A program made the translations under genes and the position numbers. Below the pieces are notes generated by a model. The model was not told the DNA's origin. It saw only the letters and a list, made by a program, of their open reading frames with translations, and searched no databases. A stretch of DNA of 41,678 nt, from the NCBI GenBank assembly GCA_028357285.1, contig JAOMWM010000003.1, positions 1 to 41,678 on the forward strand, in the 5' to 3' direction. This document shows positions 1-8,731 of this stretch, piece by piece. The DNA comes from Schleiferiaceae bacterium (GTDB taxonomy: Bacteria > Bacteroidota > Bacteroidia > Flavobacteriales > Schleiferiaceae). Each line of letters opens with the position of its first letter. Position 1 is the stretch's first letter.

Positions 1-1
1 A

Positions 2-2383
2 AAGATAGTAGTAATCCTACTGTTACTGACTTTAGCTGCCTTCTTATTTTGGCCTATTCGTTATTTAATACAAGCAACATGGAGTAATTACTATTCCTTA
101 AATCGTGTAGCTAAGAGTTTAAAAAGTTATGATAACGGAAGGCTCGATGAACTAATAGGTTTATCTGAAAACGAGTTGGATAAATGGGTAAAAGTTGTTG
201 TATTAAAAAAGGTCCACTTAGAATTACCTCTATTTAAAACAACACTAAAAAAAAATATACCGTTTTCAACGATAATTAGGGCGGTAGCTCTTTTAGTGAT
301 AATAATCTTAATAAGTCCGAAATCGATTTTAACTGAAGGCAAGGATGAGATTGTTAGTGGTACCTACAAACGTGAGGTTATTTTACTCAATACAAAAGAT
401 ACTGTTCATACACTATTCAACGAGGTTTTAGTGTTGAATCATCCACACCTAACACCTCTTTATAAAGGGAGTGTTACTGAAAGTCTATTAATAAGGAAAA
501 ATGAAACGATCGATTGGGAACTCAATGGACGGTTCTATAAAAGACAAATGTTGGTGTGTGATAGCGTACCAAAATTAGCGTCCTGGAGTGCTACAATAGA
601 ACCGCCGAACTATCTTAAGCTATCTACATATAGTACTCAAGATACTATTAAAGCATTTAAAGGTTCTATTATATCCATAGCTTATCAAGGTGTGCTAAAA
701 GAAAAAATTAGAGTTAGTGTTTCACGTGAAACAAAGGAAGAAGCTTTTATTTGGGATGGAGGTGTTATTGAATTAAGCACAGATTTTTGGAGTAGAATTT
801 TACCAAGCGTTTTAATAAAAGACTTACCACCAACAATCACTGTGGTTAGGAATACAAATGATTCCCTCATGTTCCTTGTGAATGATGACTATGGATTAAA
901 GAATATCGAATTTGATTCTAAGCTAATTATTAGCAACGGTGTGCGATCAATTATAAAAATTGCTTGGAGTACAAATACAGCGGTAATAATAAAAGCTACT
1001 GATAAAAACAACGGTGTGAGTCAAAGGGAGGTCCGAAGACCTACTCTTAGCGCAACGCAGCTGTTAGCCGCCGCCTCTGACCAAACTCTTCTAAAATCCT
1101 CTGCTGAAAACAAAACAGAGAGACTCAAACAGTTTAGAACACAAAAGCAATTAGAAAGAGAGTTGTCAAATGAACTAAGTAAAGAGGTGTCGGAGGGGAA
1201 GCTGTTTCCGTCGAAAGAAGAGTTCGAGAATGAGGCGTTAGACAAACTACTTAAGCGATTAGATGAGTTATGGCGGATGGAAGAGGCTATTGAATTATTA
1301 AGCAAGGTAGATTCATTGCGTAATGAAGAGTTGGATAGTGCTTTAGTATCCGCCGCCGAGGCCTTAGAAGAGCTTAGTCGAAAGGACATAAAAGAACCTG
1401 TTGACCTTATGAAGAACATTAAGAATGAAGGCAAAACCAGGGAAAAACAAGCTCAAGAGGCTAGTAAAAAGTTAAAAGCGTTGCTAGCAAACGATGTTGC
1501 AGAGGTACAAGAAGATAATGTAGCAAGAATTAAGCGACTTCTTAAAAATAGCTGGGTGATAAGTGTCTTTCAAGAGAGTTTACAAGAGTTGTCTTTAGCC
1601 GTCAATAAAGCAAGATCGCAGCAATTTGTTCTATCAAATGAAAAAGCAATTAGAGATAGTTTAAACTTGTTGTTAATACATGAACCTAAATTAGACCAAT
1701 TACTATCTGAGAAACGTGCTGCACTACACCGTGCGATGCGATCGCTTGAAAACAAGTCAATAAGCGGCAAGGATATAACAACTGATGTGGGCTATGCGGT
1801 GGCGGCGCTAAATGATATTAATCAAACGCTATATTTTCTTTTAGAGAGCGAGAAATCAAATTTAAACCAAGCAAAGAAGGATTGTAAGAAAGGAAAACCC
1901 GGTTCCTCAGGAAAACCGACTTCCGCTGGAAAAGGTAAAGAAGGTGTAAAAGGTTTATCTAAACCATCAAAGAAGTCTGGAGGAAGAGAAAAGGGAAAGT
2001 CAGGAGAACCAAATAAGGGGGAAAACGGCACAAAACCCGGTTCGACAGGGAAACCTGGGGAAAAAGAGTTACTAAAGCGAATAGAAGCGGCAAGTGAAGC
2101 CTTAGAGAAACAAGGTGAGCGCACCGGAAAGATGAATGAAAATCTTGAGCGAATGAAGAAAGAGTTGCTGTTTAACAACGAGATATCTTCTGAAGATTTA
2201 AACGAGTTAGAAGACCGTTTATGGAGTGTAGAAGAAAGCGTGTTTAATAAAAAGGAATTAGGTGATTTACGGGATAGTGAATCAGGCGATGAATCAAATT
2301 CGCAAGAAGGAGAAACCATTGATTTTAAGGTGTTAAAATCTAGAGAGACCGACTTACCTTTGCCTGTGCTGAAGAAGCGTTAG
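2..2383 (+). CDS. DUF4175-like membrane protein, 5' end missing
   Basis: The reading frame is open from base 2, so the gene runs off the left edge; the TTG at 176 is internal. About 793 residues remain, where family members are usually about 1100. The visible N-terminus has one hydrophobic helix (first 25 residues) and a second around bases 265-325. A beta-rich middle part follows, then a long Lys/Glu-rich, probably coiled-coil region. Near the C-terminus is a Gly/Lys/Pro/Ser-rich low-complexity linker (bases 1886-2065), then another charged helical part. Assignment to DUF4175 rests on this architecture and on the position directly before ybeY and mnmG, an order I know from other Bacteroidota. 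The molecular function is unknown. A perfect parS-like site lies inside the coding region at 718-733. The stop is 2 bp before ybeY, so they are probably cotranscribed. Confidence 0.72.
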   Translation, partial: KIVVILLLLTLAAFLFWPIRYLIQATWSNYYSLNRVAKSLKSYDNGRLDELIGLSENELDKWVKVVVLKKVHLELPLFKTTLKKNIPFSTIIRAVALLVIIILISPKSILTEGKDEIVSGTYKREVILLNTKDTVHTLFNEVLVLNHPHLTPLYKGSVTESLLIRKNETIDWELNGRFYKRQMLVCDSVPKLASWSATIEPPNYLKLSTYSTQDTIKAFKGSIISIAYQGVLKEKIRVSVSRETKEEAFIWDGGVIELSTDFWSRILPSVLIKDLPPTITVVRNTNDSLMFLVNDDYGLKNIEFDSKLIISNGVRSIIKIAWSTNTAVIIKATDKNNGVSQREVRRPTLSATQLLAAASDQTLLKSSAENKTERLKQFRTQKQLERELSNELSKEVSEGKLFPSKEEFENEALDKLLKRLDELWRMEEAIELLSKVDSLRNEELDSALVSAAEALEELSRKDIKEPVDLMKNIKNEGKTREKQAQEASKKLKALLANDVAEVQEDNVARIKRLLKNSWVISVFQESLQELSLAVNKARSQQFVLSNEKAIRDSLNLLLIHEPKLDQLLSEKRAALHRAMRSLENKSISGKDITTDVGYAVAALNDINQTLYFLLESEKSNLNQAKKDCKKGKPGSSGKPTSAGKGKEGVKGLSKPSKKSGGREKGKSGEPNKGENGTKPGSTGKPGEKELLKRIEAASEALEKQGERTGKMNENLERMKKELLFNNEISSEDLNELEDRLWSVEESVFNKKELGDLRDSESGDESNSQEGETIDFKVLKSRETDLPLPVLKKR
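718..733. other. parS: parS centromere site (perfect 16-bp match)
   Basis: The 16-bp palindrome TGTTTCACGTGAAACA matches the widely conserved bacterial parS consensus at every base. ParB binds such sites, spreads from them and, with ParA, segregates the origin region. The site lies inside the DUF4175 gene, where it encodes Val-Ser-Arg-Glu-Thr. A given 16-mer is expected about 1e-5 times in a window of this size. A second near-perfect copy lies 3.9 kb away. parA and parB are not in the window. Confidence 0.88.
1886..2065 (+). repeat. Gly/Lys/Pro/Ser low-complexity coding segment
   Basis: About 60 codons of the DUF4175 gene are almost entirely Lys, Gly, Pro, Ser and Glu. Short motifs such as KPGSSGKP and KPGSTGKPG recur, resembling a flexible collagen-like or basic linker. 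The segment separates two charged helical parts. It is not a DNA tandem repeat in the strict sense, because codons vary between copies. Confidence 0.55.
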
Positions 2384-2385
2384 GT

Positions 2386-2781
2386 ATGAGTATTGATACA
2401 GGTTTGTTAGACAGGGTAAAGAGTGCTATTCATGAGCTCCACCCATCTATGCGGTTAAAAAAAATAGATGTTTATGGAGTATCAGACGAAGAGCTGCTGT
2501 CCATAAATATAAAGCACCTGGAACACGATTACTATACAGATATTATAACGTTCGATTACTCAAGAGGTAACAAGATTAGTGGTGAATTATATGTGAGTGT
2601 AGAACGTGTAGAGGAAAACGCGTTGGCTCTAGGCATGAGTTATGAGTCTGAATTAAAAAGGGTGGTAGCGCACGGCATACTACATTTGATTGGATTTAAA
2701 GACAAGACAGAAGTAGAGAGAGCTGTGATGCGCAGTAAAGAAGATGAGGTATTGGCTTATATAGATAAATATGGTTCTTGA
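2386..2781 (+). CDS. ybeY: Endoribonuclease YbeY (16S rRNA 3'-end maturation)
   Basis: This 131-residue protein is a metal-dependent endoribonuclease for 16S rRNA maturation and 70S ribosome quality control. The family core is clear: a TDIITFDYS strand at residues 51-59, a GELYVS strand, and the metal-binding helix with H96 and H100 in [12 protein letters not shown]. The third metal-binding His of the E. coli type (HGxLHLxGyDH) is absent; Asp106 or Lys107 lies nearby instead. I recall the same change in other Bacteroidota YbeY proteins, so it probably does not mean the enzyme is dead. The gene starts 2 bp after the DUF4175 stop, and its last 11 bases overlap mnmG. Confidence 0.93.
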   Translation: MSIDTGLLDRVKSAIHELHPSMRLKKIDVYGVSDEELLSINIKHLEHDYYTDIITFDYSRGNKISGELYVSVERVEENALALGMSYESELKRVVAHGILHLIGFKDKTEVERAVMRSKEDEVLAYIDKYGS

Positions 2782-4624
2782 CGAAAAATATGATGTAATT
2801 GTAGTTGGCGGTGGTCATGCTGGTTGCGAGGCAGCATACAGCGCAGCTAAAATGGGCGCTAATGTGCTCATGATTACAATGAATATGCAGACCATTGGAC
2901 AAATGAGCTGTAATCCAGCTATGGGAGGAGTAGCAAAGGGACAGATTGTGCGAGAGATAGACGCCCTTGGGGGAGGTAGTGCGCGCATAACTGATAAAAG
3001 CATGATACAATTTCGTATGCTCAACAGGAGTAAGGGACCCGCTATGTGGAGCCCCCGTGTGCAGAGTGATCGAATGTTGTTTGCGCAGTATTGGAGAGAG
3101 CTCCTTGAAGAAACACCTGGACTAAATATGTTTCAGGATATGGTAACAGGACTAAACGTAAGCAACAACACCGTTCATGGTGTGAGAACAGCGTTAGGAC
3201 TGACTTTTGAGGCGCAAACAGTGATACTTACTTCAGGAACCTTTATGAACGGCCTTATACATGTTGGCGATCAGAATTTCGGCGGTGGGCGTGCGGGTGA
3301 ACGCGCAAGCACAGGCATTACTGAAGAGCTAATAACGATGGGCTTTGAGGCAGGAAGAATGAAAACGGGTACACCTCCACGAATAGATGGAAGATCATTG
3401 GATTTTTCTGTAATGGAAGAACAGCCGGGGGATGAACATCCCGGCCAGTTCAGCTTTGAAGGTGATTATGCACTAAAAAAGCAAAGAAGTTGCTGGATAA
3501 CACATACCTCTCAAGAGGTCCACGATGTTCTTAAGAAGGGCTTTGACCGATCGCCATTGTTCAACGGGTCGATTCGAGGAACCGGCCCACGGTATTGCCC
3601 ATCCATAGAGGATAAAATTGACCGATTCTCGGATAAAACGTCGCATCAAATTTTCGTGGAGCCTGAAGGGTGGAACACGGTAGAGGTGTACGTAAACGGG
3701 TTTAGTTCGAGCTTGCCTGTTGAAATTCAATATGAAGCTTTACACAAGGTGAAGGGGTTTGAAAAAGCTAAGTTCTTTAGGCCTGGATATGCGATAGAAT
3801 ACGACTATTTTCCACCGACACAGCTTAAGCACACGCTTGAAACGAAATTAGTGAGCGGGTTGTATTTTGCGGGCCAAATCAACGGTACTACAGGATATGA
3901 GGAGGCCGCATGCCAAGGACTTATGGCGGGGGTTAATGCGGTGTTGAAAACAAGAGGTGACGCACCGTTCATTCTAGGTAGAAACGATGCTTATATAGGT
4001 GTGTTAATTGACGATCTTATTACCAAAGGCACGGAAGAGCCTTATAGAATGTTTACCTCTAGAGCGGAATACAGGTTGTTATTACGTCAGGATAATGCCG
4101 ATATAAGACTAACCAGATTGGGTCATGAAATAGGCTTAGCCTCGAACAAACGAATTTCGATTCTTAACGAAAAGGAGCGACTAATAGCGGATGGGAATAA
4201 AGCGCTAGAGAAAAACCTACCGTTAAATTATATAAATGAGGTTCTAGAACAAAGGGGAGAGAAACGGGCTTCAGAAAAAACAAAGACCAGTAAACTAGTG
4301 GCACGTCCAAACTTAGGGCTTCAAGATTTCAGCGCCAAGTTACAAACAGAGGAGTGGTGGCGCCCAGAGGTTATTGAGCAGCTAGAAATCGACATCAAGT
4401 ACGGCGGATATATACAGCGTGAGCGAGAGAACGTGGTGAAAATGAAGCGTCTAAACAACAAGGCTATCCCGGACAATTTTGATTACGATAAGGTCAAGGG
4501 TTTAAGCTATGAGGGTAGAGACAAGCTTAAGGCGATAGAGCCAGCGACTATAGCACAAGCGTCTCGAATAAGTGGTATAAGCCAAAGCGATATACATGTA
4601 TTACTCATTTATATGGGTAGGTAA
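2771..4624 (+). CDS. mnmG: tRNA uridine-5-carboxymethylaminomethyl modification enzyme MnmG
   Basis: MnmG (GidA) works with the GTPase MnmE to add (carboxymethyl)aminomethyl groups to the wobble uridine of certain tRNAs, using FAD, NADH and a folate donor. The 617-residue length is typical. Visible signatures are the FAD dinucleotide motif [10 protein letters not shown] near residues 12-21, the NPAMGG segment with a conserved Cys near 48, [12 protein letters not shown] at 272-283 with the second conserved Cys, and [18 protein letters not shown] around 367-384. The C-terminal helical domain that binds MnmE and tRNA is present. The ATG lies inside the end of ybeY (11-bp overlap), suggesting translational coupling. 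In many bacteria mnmG lies near the origin, which fits the parS sites on either side. Confidence 0.98.
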   Translation: MVLDEKYDVIVVGGGHAGCEAAYSAAKMGANVLMITMNMQTIGQMSCNPAMGGVAKGQIVREIDALGGGSARITDKSMIQFRMLNRSKGPAMWSPRVQSDRMLFAQYWRELLEETPGLNMFQDMVTGLNVSNNTVHGVRTALGLTFEAQTVILTSGTFMNGLIHVGDQNFGGGRAGERASTGITEELITMGFEAGRMKTGTPPRIDGRSLDFSVMEEQPGDEHPGQFSFEGDYALKKQRSCWITHTSQEVHDVLKKGFDRSPLFNGSIRGTGPRYCPSIEDKIDRFSDKTSHQIFVEPEGWNTVEVYVNGFSSSLPVEIQYEALHKVKGFEKAKFFRPGYAIEYDYFPPTQLKHTLETKLVSGLYFAGQINGTTGYEEAACQGLMAGVNAVLKTRGDAPFILGRNDAYIGVLIDDLITKGTEEPYRMFTSRAEYRLLLRQDNADIRLTRLGHEIGLASNKRISILNEKERLIADGNKALEKNLPLNYINEVLEQRGEKRASEKTKTSKLVARPNLGLQDFSAKLQTEEWWRPEVIEQLEIDIKYGGYIQRERENVVKMKRLNNKAIPDNFDYDKVKGLSYEGRDKLKAIEPATIAQASRISGISQSDIHVLLIYMGR

Positions 4625-4625
4625 T

Positions 4626-4641
4626 GGTTTCACGTGAAACA
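4626..4641. other. parS: parS centromere site (15 of 16 bases)
   Basis: GGTTTCACGTGAAACA differs from the parS consensus only at the first base (G for T); the inner 14 bp are a perfect palindrome. It fills almost all of the 19-bp gap between the mnmG stop and the methyltransferase start. Two such sites within 4 kb strongly suggest a functional ParB-loading zone and an origin-proximal location. Confidence 0.85.
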
Positions 4642-4643
4642 AT

Positions 4644-5525
4644 ATGAGAGAGGAGTTAAGACATTGCCCGGCGTGCCTGGGGAAAAATGTATCGTTTCAA
4701 CAAACGGTTAAAGATCACAGCACAAGCAAAGAGGATTTTGATATTTGGTCTTGCGGGGATTGCAGCCACCTATTTACGAACCCACGTGTTAAAGAGGATT
4801 CTGTGGGACCCTACTATGACAATCCGGATTACATTAGTCACACCGATGATGCTACCTCGCTGTTTGCAAAAGTGTACCAAACGTTACGAGGAATTAACCT
4901 TAACTGGAAGTACGGTTACGTTGTAAAATATACTGAAGGAAAATCACTTTTAGACTATGGTTGTGGTACCGGTCAATTTCTTGAGAAAATGGCCCACAAG
5001 GGATTCAGCGTTCAGGGTGTGGAAATAAACCAAGCCGCTCGTACAAAAGCCGCTAAGTTTGGAAACGTTTTCGACTCTATAGAAGATGTTAAAGGACCGG
5101 TACACGCTATAACGATGTGGCATGTATTAGAACACGTTTACGATTTAGACCAATTGCTCGAGGGATTCAAAGCGAAGATGTCGGATAATTCCACCTTGAT
5201 TATTGCGGTTCCAAACCCTGAAAGCTATGATGCAGTTCACTATGGCGCACACTGGGCAGCTTGGGACATACCTATACACGTTCACCACTTTACAAAGAAG
5301 AGTATGAAGACAGTAGTAGAGCGCAACGGTTTTAAACTTCACAAGGTGCTGCCAATGTCTTTAGACAGTTATTACATAAGCCTAATCAGTGAACAGTATA
5401 AAGAGGCTGCTACAAGGAAGAAGATAAAGCATTGGTTGAAGGGTCTTATACAAGGAACAATCAGCAATATTAAAGGAGGAAAAAACAATAAGAGCTCCTT
5501 GATTTACATCTTTAACAAGGTTTAG
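4644..5525 (+). CDS. Class I SAM-dependent methyltransferase with N-terminal zinc ribbon
   Basis: This 293-residue protein has four N-terminal cysteines (C8, C11, C37, C40) spaced like a zinc ribbon. A class I methyltransferase domain follows, with SAM motif I LLDYGCGTG at residues 102-110 and an acidic strand end in VQGVEIN. The segment MWHVLEHVYDL is typical of the Methyltransf_23 type, which often acts on sugar or lipid precursors. The substrate cannot be read from sequence. The start directly follows the parS site. Its stop TAG overlaps the stop of the convergent holB gene by 4 bp. Downstream of mnmG in Bacteroidota a methyltransferase of this kind is common. Confidence 0.85.
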   Translation: MREELRHCPACLGKNVSFQQTVKDHSTSKEDFDIWSCGDCSHLFTNPRVKEDSVGPYYDNPDYISHTDDATSLFAKVYQTLRGINLNWKYGYVVKYTEGKSLLDYGCGTGQFLEKMAHKGFSVQGVEINQAARTKAAKFGNVFDSIEDVKGPVHAITMWHVLEHVYDLDQLLEGFKAKMSDNSTLIIAVPNPESYDAVHYGAHWAAWDIPIHVHHFTKKSMKTVVERNGFKLHKVLPMSLDSYYISLISEQYKEAATRKKIKHWLKGLIQGTISNIKGGKNNKSSLIYIFNKV

Positions 5526-6610
5526 TTACCACGGAAGGCGCTGTGAAGGGCATACGAGGTGTGTGTTAATGTTGTTTTTACATGCACGTTTCTTTCTAGA
5601 TCCAGTAGACAAGCGCTAAGTGATTGTGTTATATCTGCGGCACCCTTTGGGACCACGGCGTTACTTAATTTCTGAACGTTTATTTCGCCGAGGTCTGTTG
5701 CGTTAGTAGAGGTGTTTTGTACGTTGTGATAAAACCCGCGCTCTAAAAAGTGTAAAGATCTTATTATCAGTGTTTTAACCGATTCTTTTGGTAGAGAAGC
5801 AAGCTCGTTAACTGTGGATGTGATTTCTACAGGCACACCTTTGTAGCAGGTTCTCATCCATTCGGCAAAACGATCAATTTGAGTACTCTCGGGATCATTA
5901 TAAGCGGTTATTGCGGCTCCCAGGTTGGGCGCGAAGACCATGCTTAATAATCTTTCTGTTTGCTCTGGGCTGTTCGCGAAGTGTTGGCTGAACGAAGATT
6001 CATTCAGGGGTTTGCAAGACCAGGGTGCGCATCTAGACAATATCGTAGGAAGAAGCTTGTTCTTTCTATGTGAAACGAGTATAATAAATGTATTTGGTAG
6101 CGGCTCCTCTATGAGTTTTAACAGCTTATTTGATGCAGCGGCCTTGATCTGCTCAGGCATCCAGATAATTAAGACTCTGTTACCCCCCTCAGCCGCTGTT
6201 AAGCTTAGTTTTTGCTGAAGGTTTTGAATCTCTTTTACAGGGATTTGTAATTGTTGATTTTTACTGGTGATTTGTCTTTGCCAACTATCGGGATCGAGAA
6301 ACGGGTTATTTAAAAGCGCGCTTCTAAACTCTTTTAAAAAGTCGTCTGCTGTACCCGTGTTTCCCCCACTTACGAAAGGAAAGGTAAAGTTCAAATCGGG
6401 ATGTTCTAGCTTCTCAACCCTTTTGCAGCTTCTGCATGTTCCGCAAGCTGTATTTGTTTCACACAGAAGTATAGCTGAGAGCCTCAGTGCAACGCCCAAA
6501 GGATCTTCGCCCGCGCCGCCATAAATAAGATTTGCGTGATGCAGTTTTTTGCCACCGTGTGCAGCAAATAATTGGTCCATCAAATCTTGGTTGTTATATA
6601 TGCTGAACAT
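5522..6610 (-). CDS. holB: DNA polymerase III subunit delta' (clamp loader)
   Basis: This 362-residue AAA+ clamp-loader subunit helps open the sliding clamp on primed DNA. The P-loop region is degenerate (YGGAGEDPLG near residues 30-38, no GKT), as expected for delta', which does not hydrolyse ATP. A zinc module follows, with C50, C56, C59 and C62 in CETNTACGTCRSC. The sensor region appears as NKLLKLIEEPLPNT, near the family form KLLKxLEEPP. The C-terminal part diverges more than the N-terminus. The gene is divergent from pgk and convergent with the methyltransferase, sharing 4 bp of stop codons. Confidence 0.9.
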   Translation of the reverse strand: MFSIYNNQDLMDQLFAAHGGKKLHHANLIYGGAGEDPLGVALRLSAILLCETNTACGTCRSCKRVEKLEHPDLNFTFPFVSGGNTGTADDFLKEFRSALLNNPFLDPDSWQRQITSKNQQLQIPVKEIQNLQQKLSLTAAEGGNRVLIIWMPEQIKAAASNKLLKLIEEPLPNTFIILVSHRKNKLLPTILSRCAPWSCKPLNESSFSQHFANSPEQTERLLSMVFAPNLGAAITAYNDPESTQIDRFAEWMRTCYKGVPVEITSTVNELASLPKESVKTLIIRSLHFLERGFYHNVQNTSTNATDLGEINVQKLSNAVVPKGAADITQSLSACLLDLERNVHVKTTLTHTSYALHSAFRGN

Positions 6611-6659
6611 CTAATGTAGAGTGAAAATTGGGTAGTAAATTGGGCGCTGAAATAACATT

Positions 6660-6667
6660 CAAAAATA
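6660..6667 (-). promoter_or_regulatory. Possible Bacteroidota -7 element for holB
   Basis: On the minus strand the bases read TATTTTTG, matching the Bacteroidota -7 consensus TAnnTTTG. Transcription would start about 40 bases before the holB ATG. I see no convincing -33 TTG at the right spacing, and the region is A/T-rich, so this may be chance. Confidence 0.3.
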
Positions 6668-6668
6668 T

Positions 6669-7850
6669 ATGAAAAGCTTCGACTTTAAAGGTAAGAAAGT
6701 TCTAATCCGCGTTGACTTTAACGTACCGCAGGATGAAAACCTTGCTGTGACTGACAATACACGAATCATGGCAGCGGCACCAACGATAAAAAAAGTGTTG
6801 GCTGAAGGCGGAATTCCGGTTTTAATGAGCCATTTAGGTCGTCCAGGTGGAGAGCGAGTTCCTAAAATGTCTTTGAGCGCTTTAGTTGATGAAGTAGAGA
6901 AGGCTGTTGGGGCCACAGTTCATTTTGCAGAAGACTGTATCGGCGATATAGCTGCAGCGGCGATTGCAAAAGCAAATCCCGGTGAAGCTGTTTTATTGGA
7001 AAACCTACGTTATTATAAAGAAGAGACCATTGGTGATGAGGTCTTTGCTAAGGCACTGTCTGCACTAGGCGACATATATCTTAATGATGCTTTTGGAACA
7101 GCTCACAGGGCGCACGCGTCAACTGCTATTATTGCCCAGTTTTTCTCACCAGAAAACAAAGGTTTCGGCGACTTGATGGATGCCGAGGTAGAAAGCATTT
7201 CAAAAGCACTAGGTAGCGATCGACAGTCGACGGTTGCGATAATTGGCGGCGCTAAGGTTAGCTCAAAAATTGGCGTTATTACCAATATGATTGACAACGT
7301 TGGTACCGTGATAATAGGTGGTGGCATGGGTTTTACGTTTGTAAAGGCAATGGGTGGCGCCATAGGAACGTCTTTAGTTGAAGACGATAAGCTGGATTTA
7401 GCGAAGCAACTTATTGCGGAAGCTAAAGCGAAGGGATGTAATCTTTTGATTCCGGTGGACACGCTTATAACCAAAGACTTCGCGGATACGCCAGCCGAAC
7501 GCGTTTGTCCTATAGGTGAGATTCCTGAGGGCTATATGGGTTTAGACAATGGTCCGCAAAGTGTCGTAAACGCTTTGGAGGCATTAGCATCGAGCAAAAC
7601 CATTATTTGGAACGGCCCCATGGGTGTGTTTGAATTTGAGAATTACGCAGGCGGAACAAAAGCGGTAGCGCAAGCAGTGGCGGACGCAACAGCAAACGGC
7701 GCGTTCTCGCTTATCGGTGGAGGCGACAGTGTCGCTGCGGTGAATAAATTCGGCTATTCCGAAAAGGTAAGCTACATCAGCACTGGTGGCGGAGCGATGT
7801 TAGAGTTTCTTGAAGGTAAAACACTTCCTGGGGTAGCTGCGCTGCGTTAA
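6669..7850 (+). CDS. pgk: Phosphoglycerate kinase
   Basis: This 393-residue cytosolic enzyme of glycolysis and gluconeogenesis transfers phosphate between 1,3-bisphosphoglycerate and ADP. All standard signatures are present: RVDFNVPQ near the N-terminus, SHLGRPGG for substrate binding, the LENLRYYKEE segment, GGAKVSSKIGV, the nucleotide-binding NGPMGVFEFENYAGGT, and the C-terminal GGGDSVAAVNKFG with STGGGAMLEFLEG. The start follows an A-rich leader without a Shine-Dalgarno sequence, as is usual in this phylum. The stop TAA overlaps the stop of the convergent cvpA-like gene by 4 bp. Confidence 0.98.
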   Translation: MKSFDFKGKKVLIRVDFNVPQDENLAVTDNTRIMAAAPTIKKVLAEGGIPVLMSHLGRPGGERVPKMSLSALVDEVEKAVGATVHFAEDCIGDIAAAAIAKANPGEAVLLENLRYYKEETIGDEVFAKALSALGDIYLNDAFGTAHRAHASTAIIAQFFSPENKGFGDLMDAEVESISKALGSDRQSTVAIIGGAKVSSKIGVITNMIDNVGTVIIGGGMGFTFVKAMGGAIGTSLVEDDKLDLAKQLIAEAKAKGCNLLIPVDTLITKDFADTPAERVCPIGEIPEGYMGLDNGPQSVVNALEALASSKTIIWNGPMGVFEFENYAGGTKAVAQAVADATANGAFSLIGGGDSVAAVNKFGYSEKVSYISTGGGAMLEFLEGKTLPGVAALR

Positions 7851-8320
7851 GCAGGTATTAGGCTTTCGCCAACACTAACGAAGTCGAGCAAGAAGGGATA
7901 ACAAATAGAATCGGTCACCCACACCGGGTGGTTGAATCCAATGCCAACATGAATTTTCGTGTAAGCAAACGTTAAAAGGGTCAGCCAAAAACAGGCCTTA
8001 ATTAGCCCAAATAAGGCGCCAAGCACCCTATTAATGCCACCAAGCATAATGGAACGAAGTATTTTGTCTAGGAGCTTGCCGAGCATCATCACAATTAGGT
8101 AGAAACCCAGAAAAATGATTACGTACGAAACCAATTGAATGTACTTTTCTCCGACAAAAGCAGATATATACGGCTGCACCTGAGCATGAAACAGAAAAGA
8201 GACGGCGACACCGCCTATTACGGCGACGATTCCGGCAATTTCTTTTACAAAGCCTTTCCATATACCTTTAGCAACAAGAAAGGCGCAGAAAACAACGATA
8301 ACAAGGTCTAGTCCAACCAT
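7847..8320 (-). CDS. CvpA family inner-membrane protein
   Basis: This 157-residue protein has four predicted membrane helices. The N-terminal segment starts VGLDLVIVVFCAFLVAKGIWKG, followed by the FVKEIAGIVAVIGGVAVSFLF helix; both match the CvpA family, named for colicin V production. The Gly-rich GGINRVLGALFGLIKA segment before the last helix is also typical. The physiological role is poorly defined (envelope or stress tolerance in proteobacteria). It converges on pgk with a 4-bp stop overlap and is divergent from the small gene at 8336, only 15 bp away. Confidence 0.85.
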   Translation of the reverse strand: MVGLDLVIVVFCAFLVAKGIWKGFVKEIAGIVAVIGGVAVSFLFHAQVQPYISAFVGEKYIQLVSYVIIFLGFYLIVMMLGKLLDKILRSIMLGGINRVLGALFGLIKACFWLTLLTFAYTKIHVGIGFNHPVWVTDSICYPFLLDFVSVGESLIPA

Positions 8321-8335
8321 AATGAAGGCAAATTA

Positions 8336-8686
8336 ATGAGAAGCGAAGAATTAAAGCAGGATTGGGAGCGATTAGTGAAGAAACTTACGAAACAGTTTCC
8401 TGGAGATGGTGATTTAGATTTAGATGGAGTATTACTGCTTATCGGTACGCAAGAGCTTCAAATGGGCTACATAAAAATGAAAAAGGACGTAAAAATCAAC
8501 GTGCTTCATATTGCCATATGCACCATTTTAGAACCTTTTGGATATTACGAATTTGAAAAGCGAGACGACGAAGGTTGGCCACACTTTAAATCACTAAAGC
8601 CATTGCCAAATTTAAAAGCGGGTGAGCAAACGGTATTGATGAAAGAAGCTGCTGTACAATATTTTAAAGCTAATGGGTACGTATAA
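8336..8686 (+). CDS. Conserved small protein of unknown function
   Basis: This 116-residue soluble protein has no signal peptide or membrane helix. It has a charged N-terminus, a DLDGVLLLIGTQELQ segment, an amphipathic stretch and many aromatic residues near EPFGYYEFE and EGWPHF. I believe similar proteins occur in other Flavobacteriia, but I cannot name a domain. It is divergent from cvpA with 15 bp between start codons and is followed at once by a strong hairpin terminator. Coding is supported by that placement and by normal codon use. Confidence 0.75.
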   Translation: MRSEELKQDWERLVKKLTKQFPGDGDLDLDGVLLLIGTQELQMGYIKMKKDVKINVLHIAICTILEPFGYYEFEKRDDEGWPHFKSLKPLPNLKAGEQTVLMKEAAVQYFKANGYV

Positions 8687-8688
8687 AA

Positions 8689-8711
8689 AAAGCCGGCTAA
8701 CAGCCGGCTTT
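8689..8711. terminator. Bidirectional intrinsic terminator
   Basis: A perfect 10-bp stem (AAAGCCGGCT / AGCCGGCTTT) with a 3-base loop is flanked by A-runs on the left and T-runs on the right. It can end transcription from both the small gene upstream and the convergent lipoprotein pair. Confidence 0.9.
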
Positions 8712-8731
8712 AAATTTTTGTGGTGGTCGTA

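Noticed and set aside
1822-2319. Minus-strand ORF of 165 residues
   Set aside because: It is the antisense of the Gly/Lys-rich linker, giving Phe/Ser/Pro-rich nonsense, and lies inside the DUF4175 gene.
1-2383. Horizontal transfer of the AT-richer DUF4175 gene
   Set aside because: Composition is lower in GC than the rest, but Lys/Asn/Glu-rich content and conserved order before ybeY-mnmG explain it.
7103-7474. Minus-strand ORF inside pgk
   Set aside because: Fully embedded in a conserved gene; low-complexity Ser/Pro/Ile composition and no start context.
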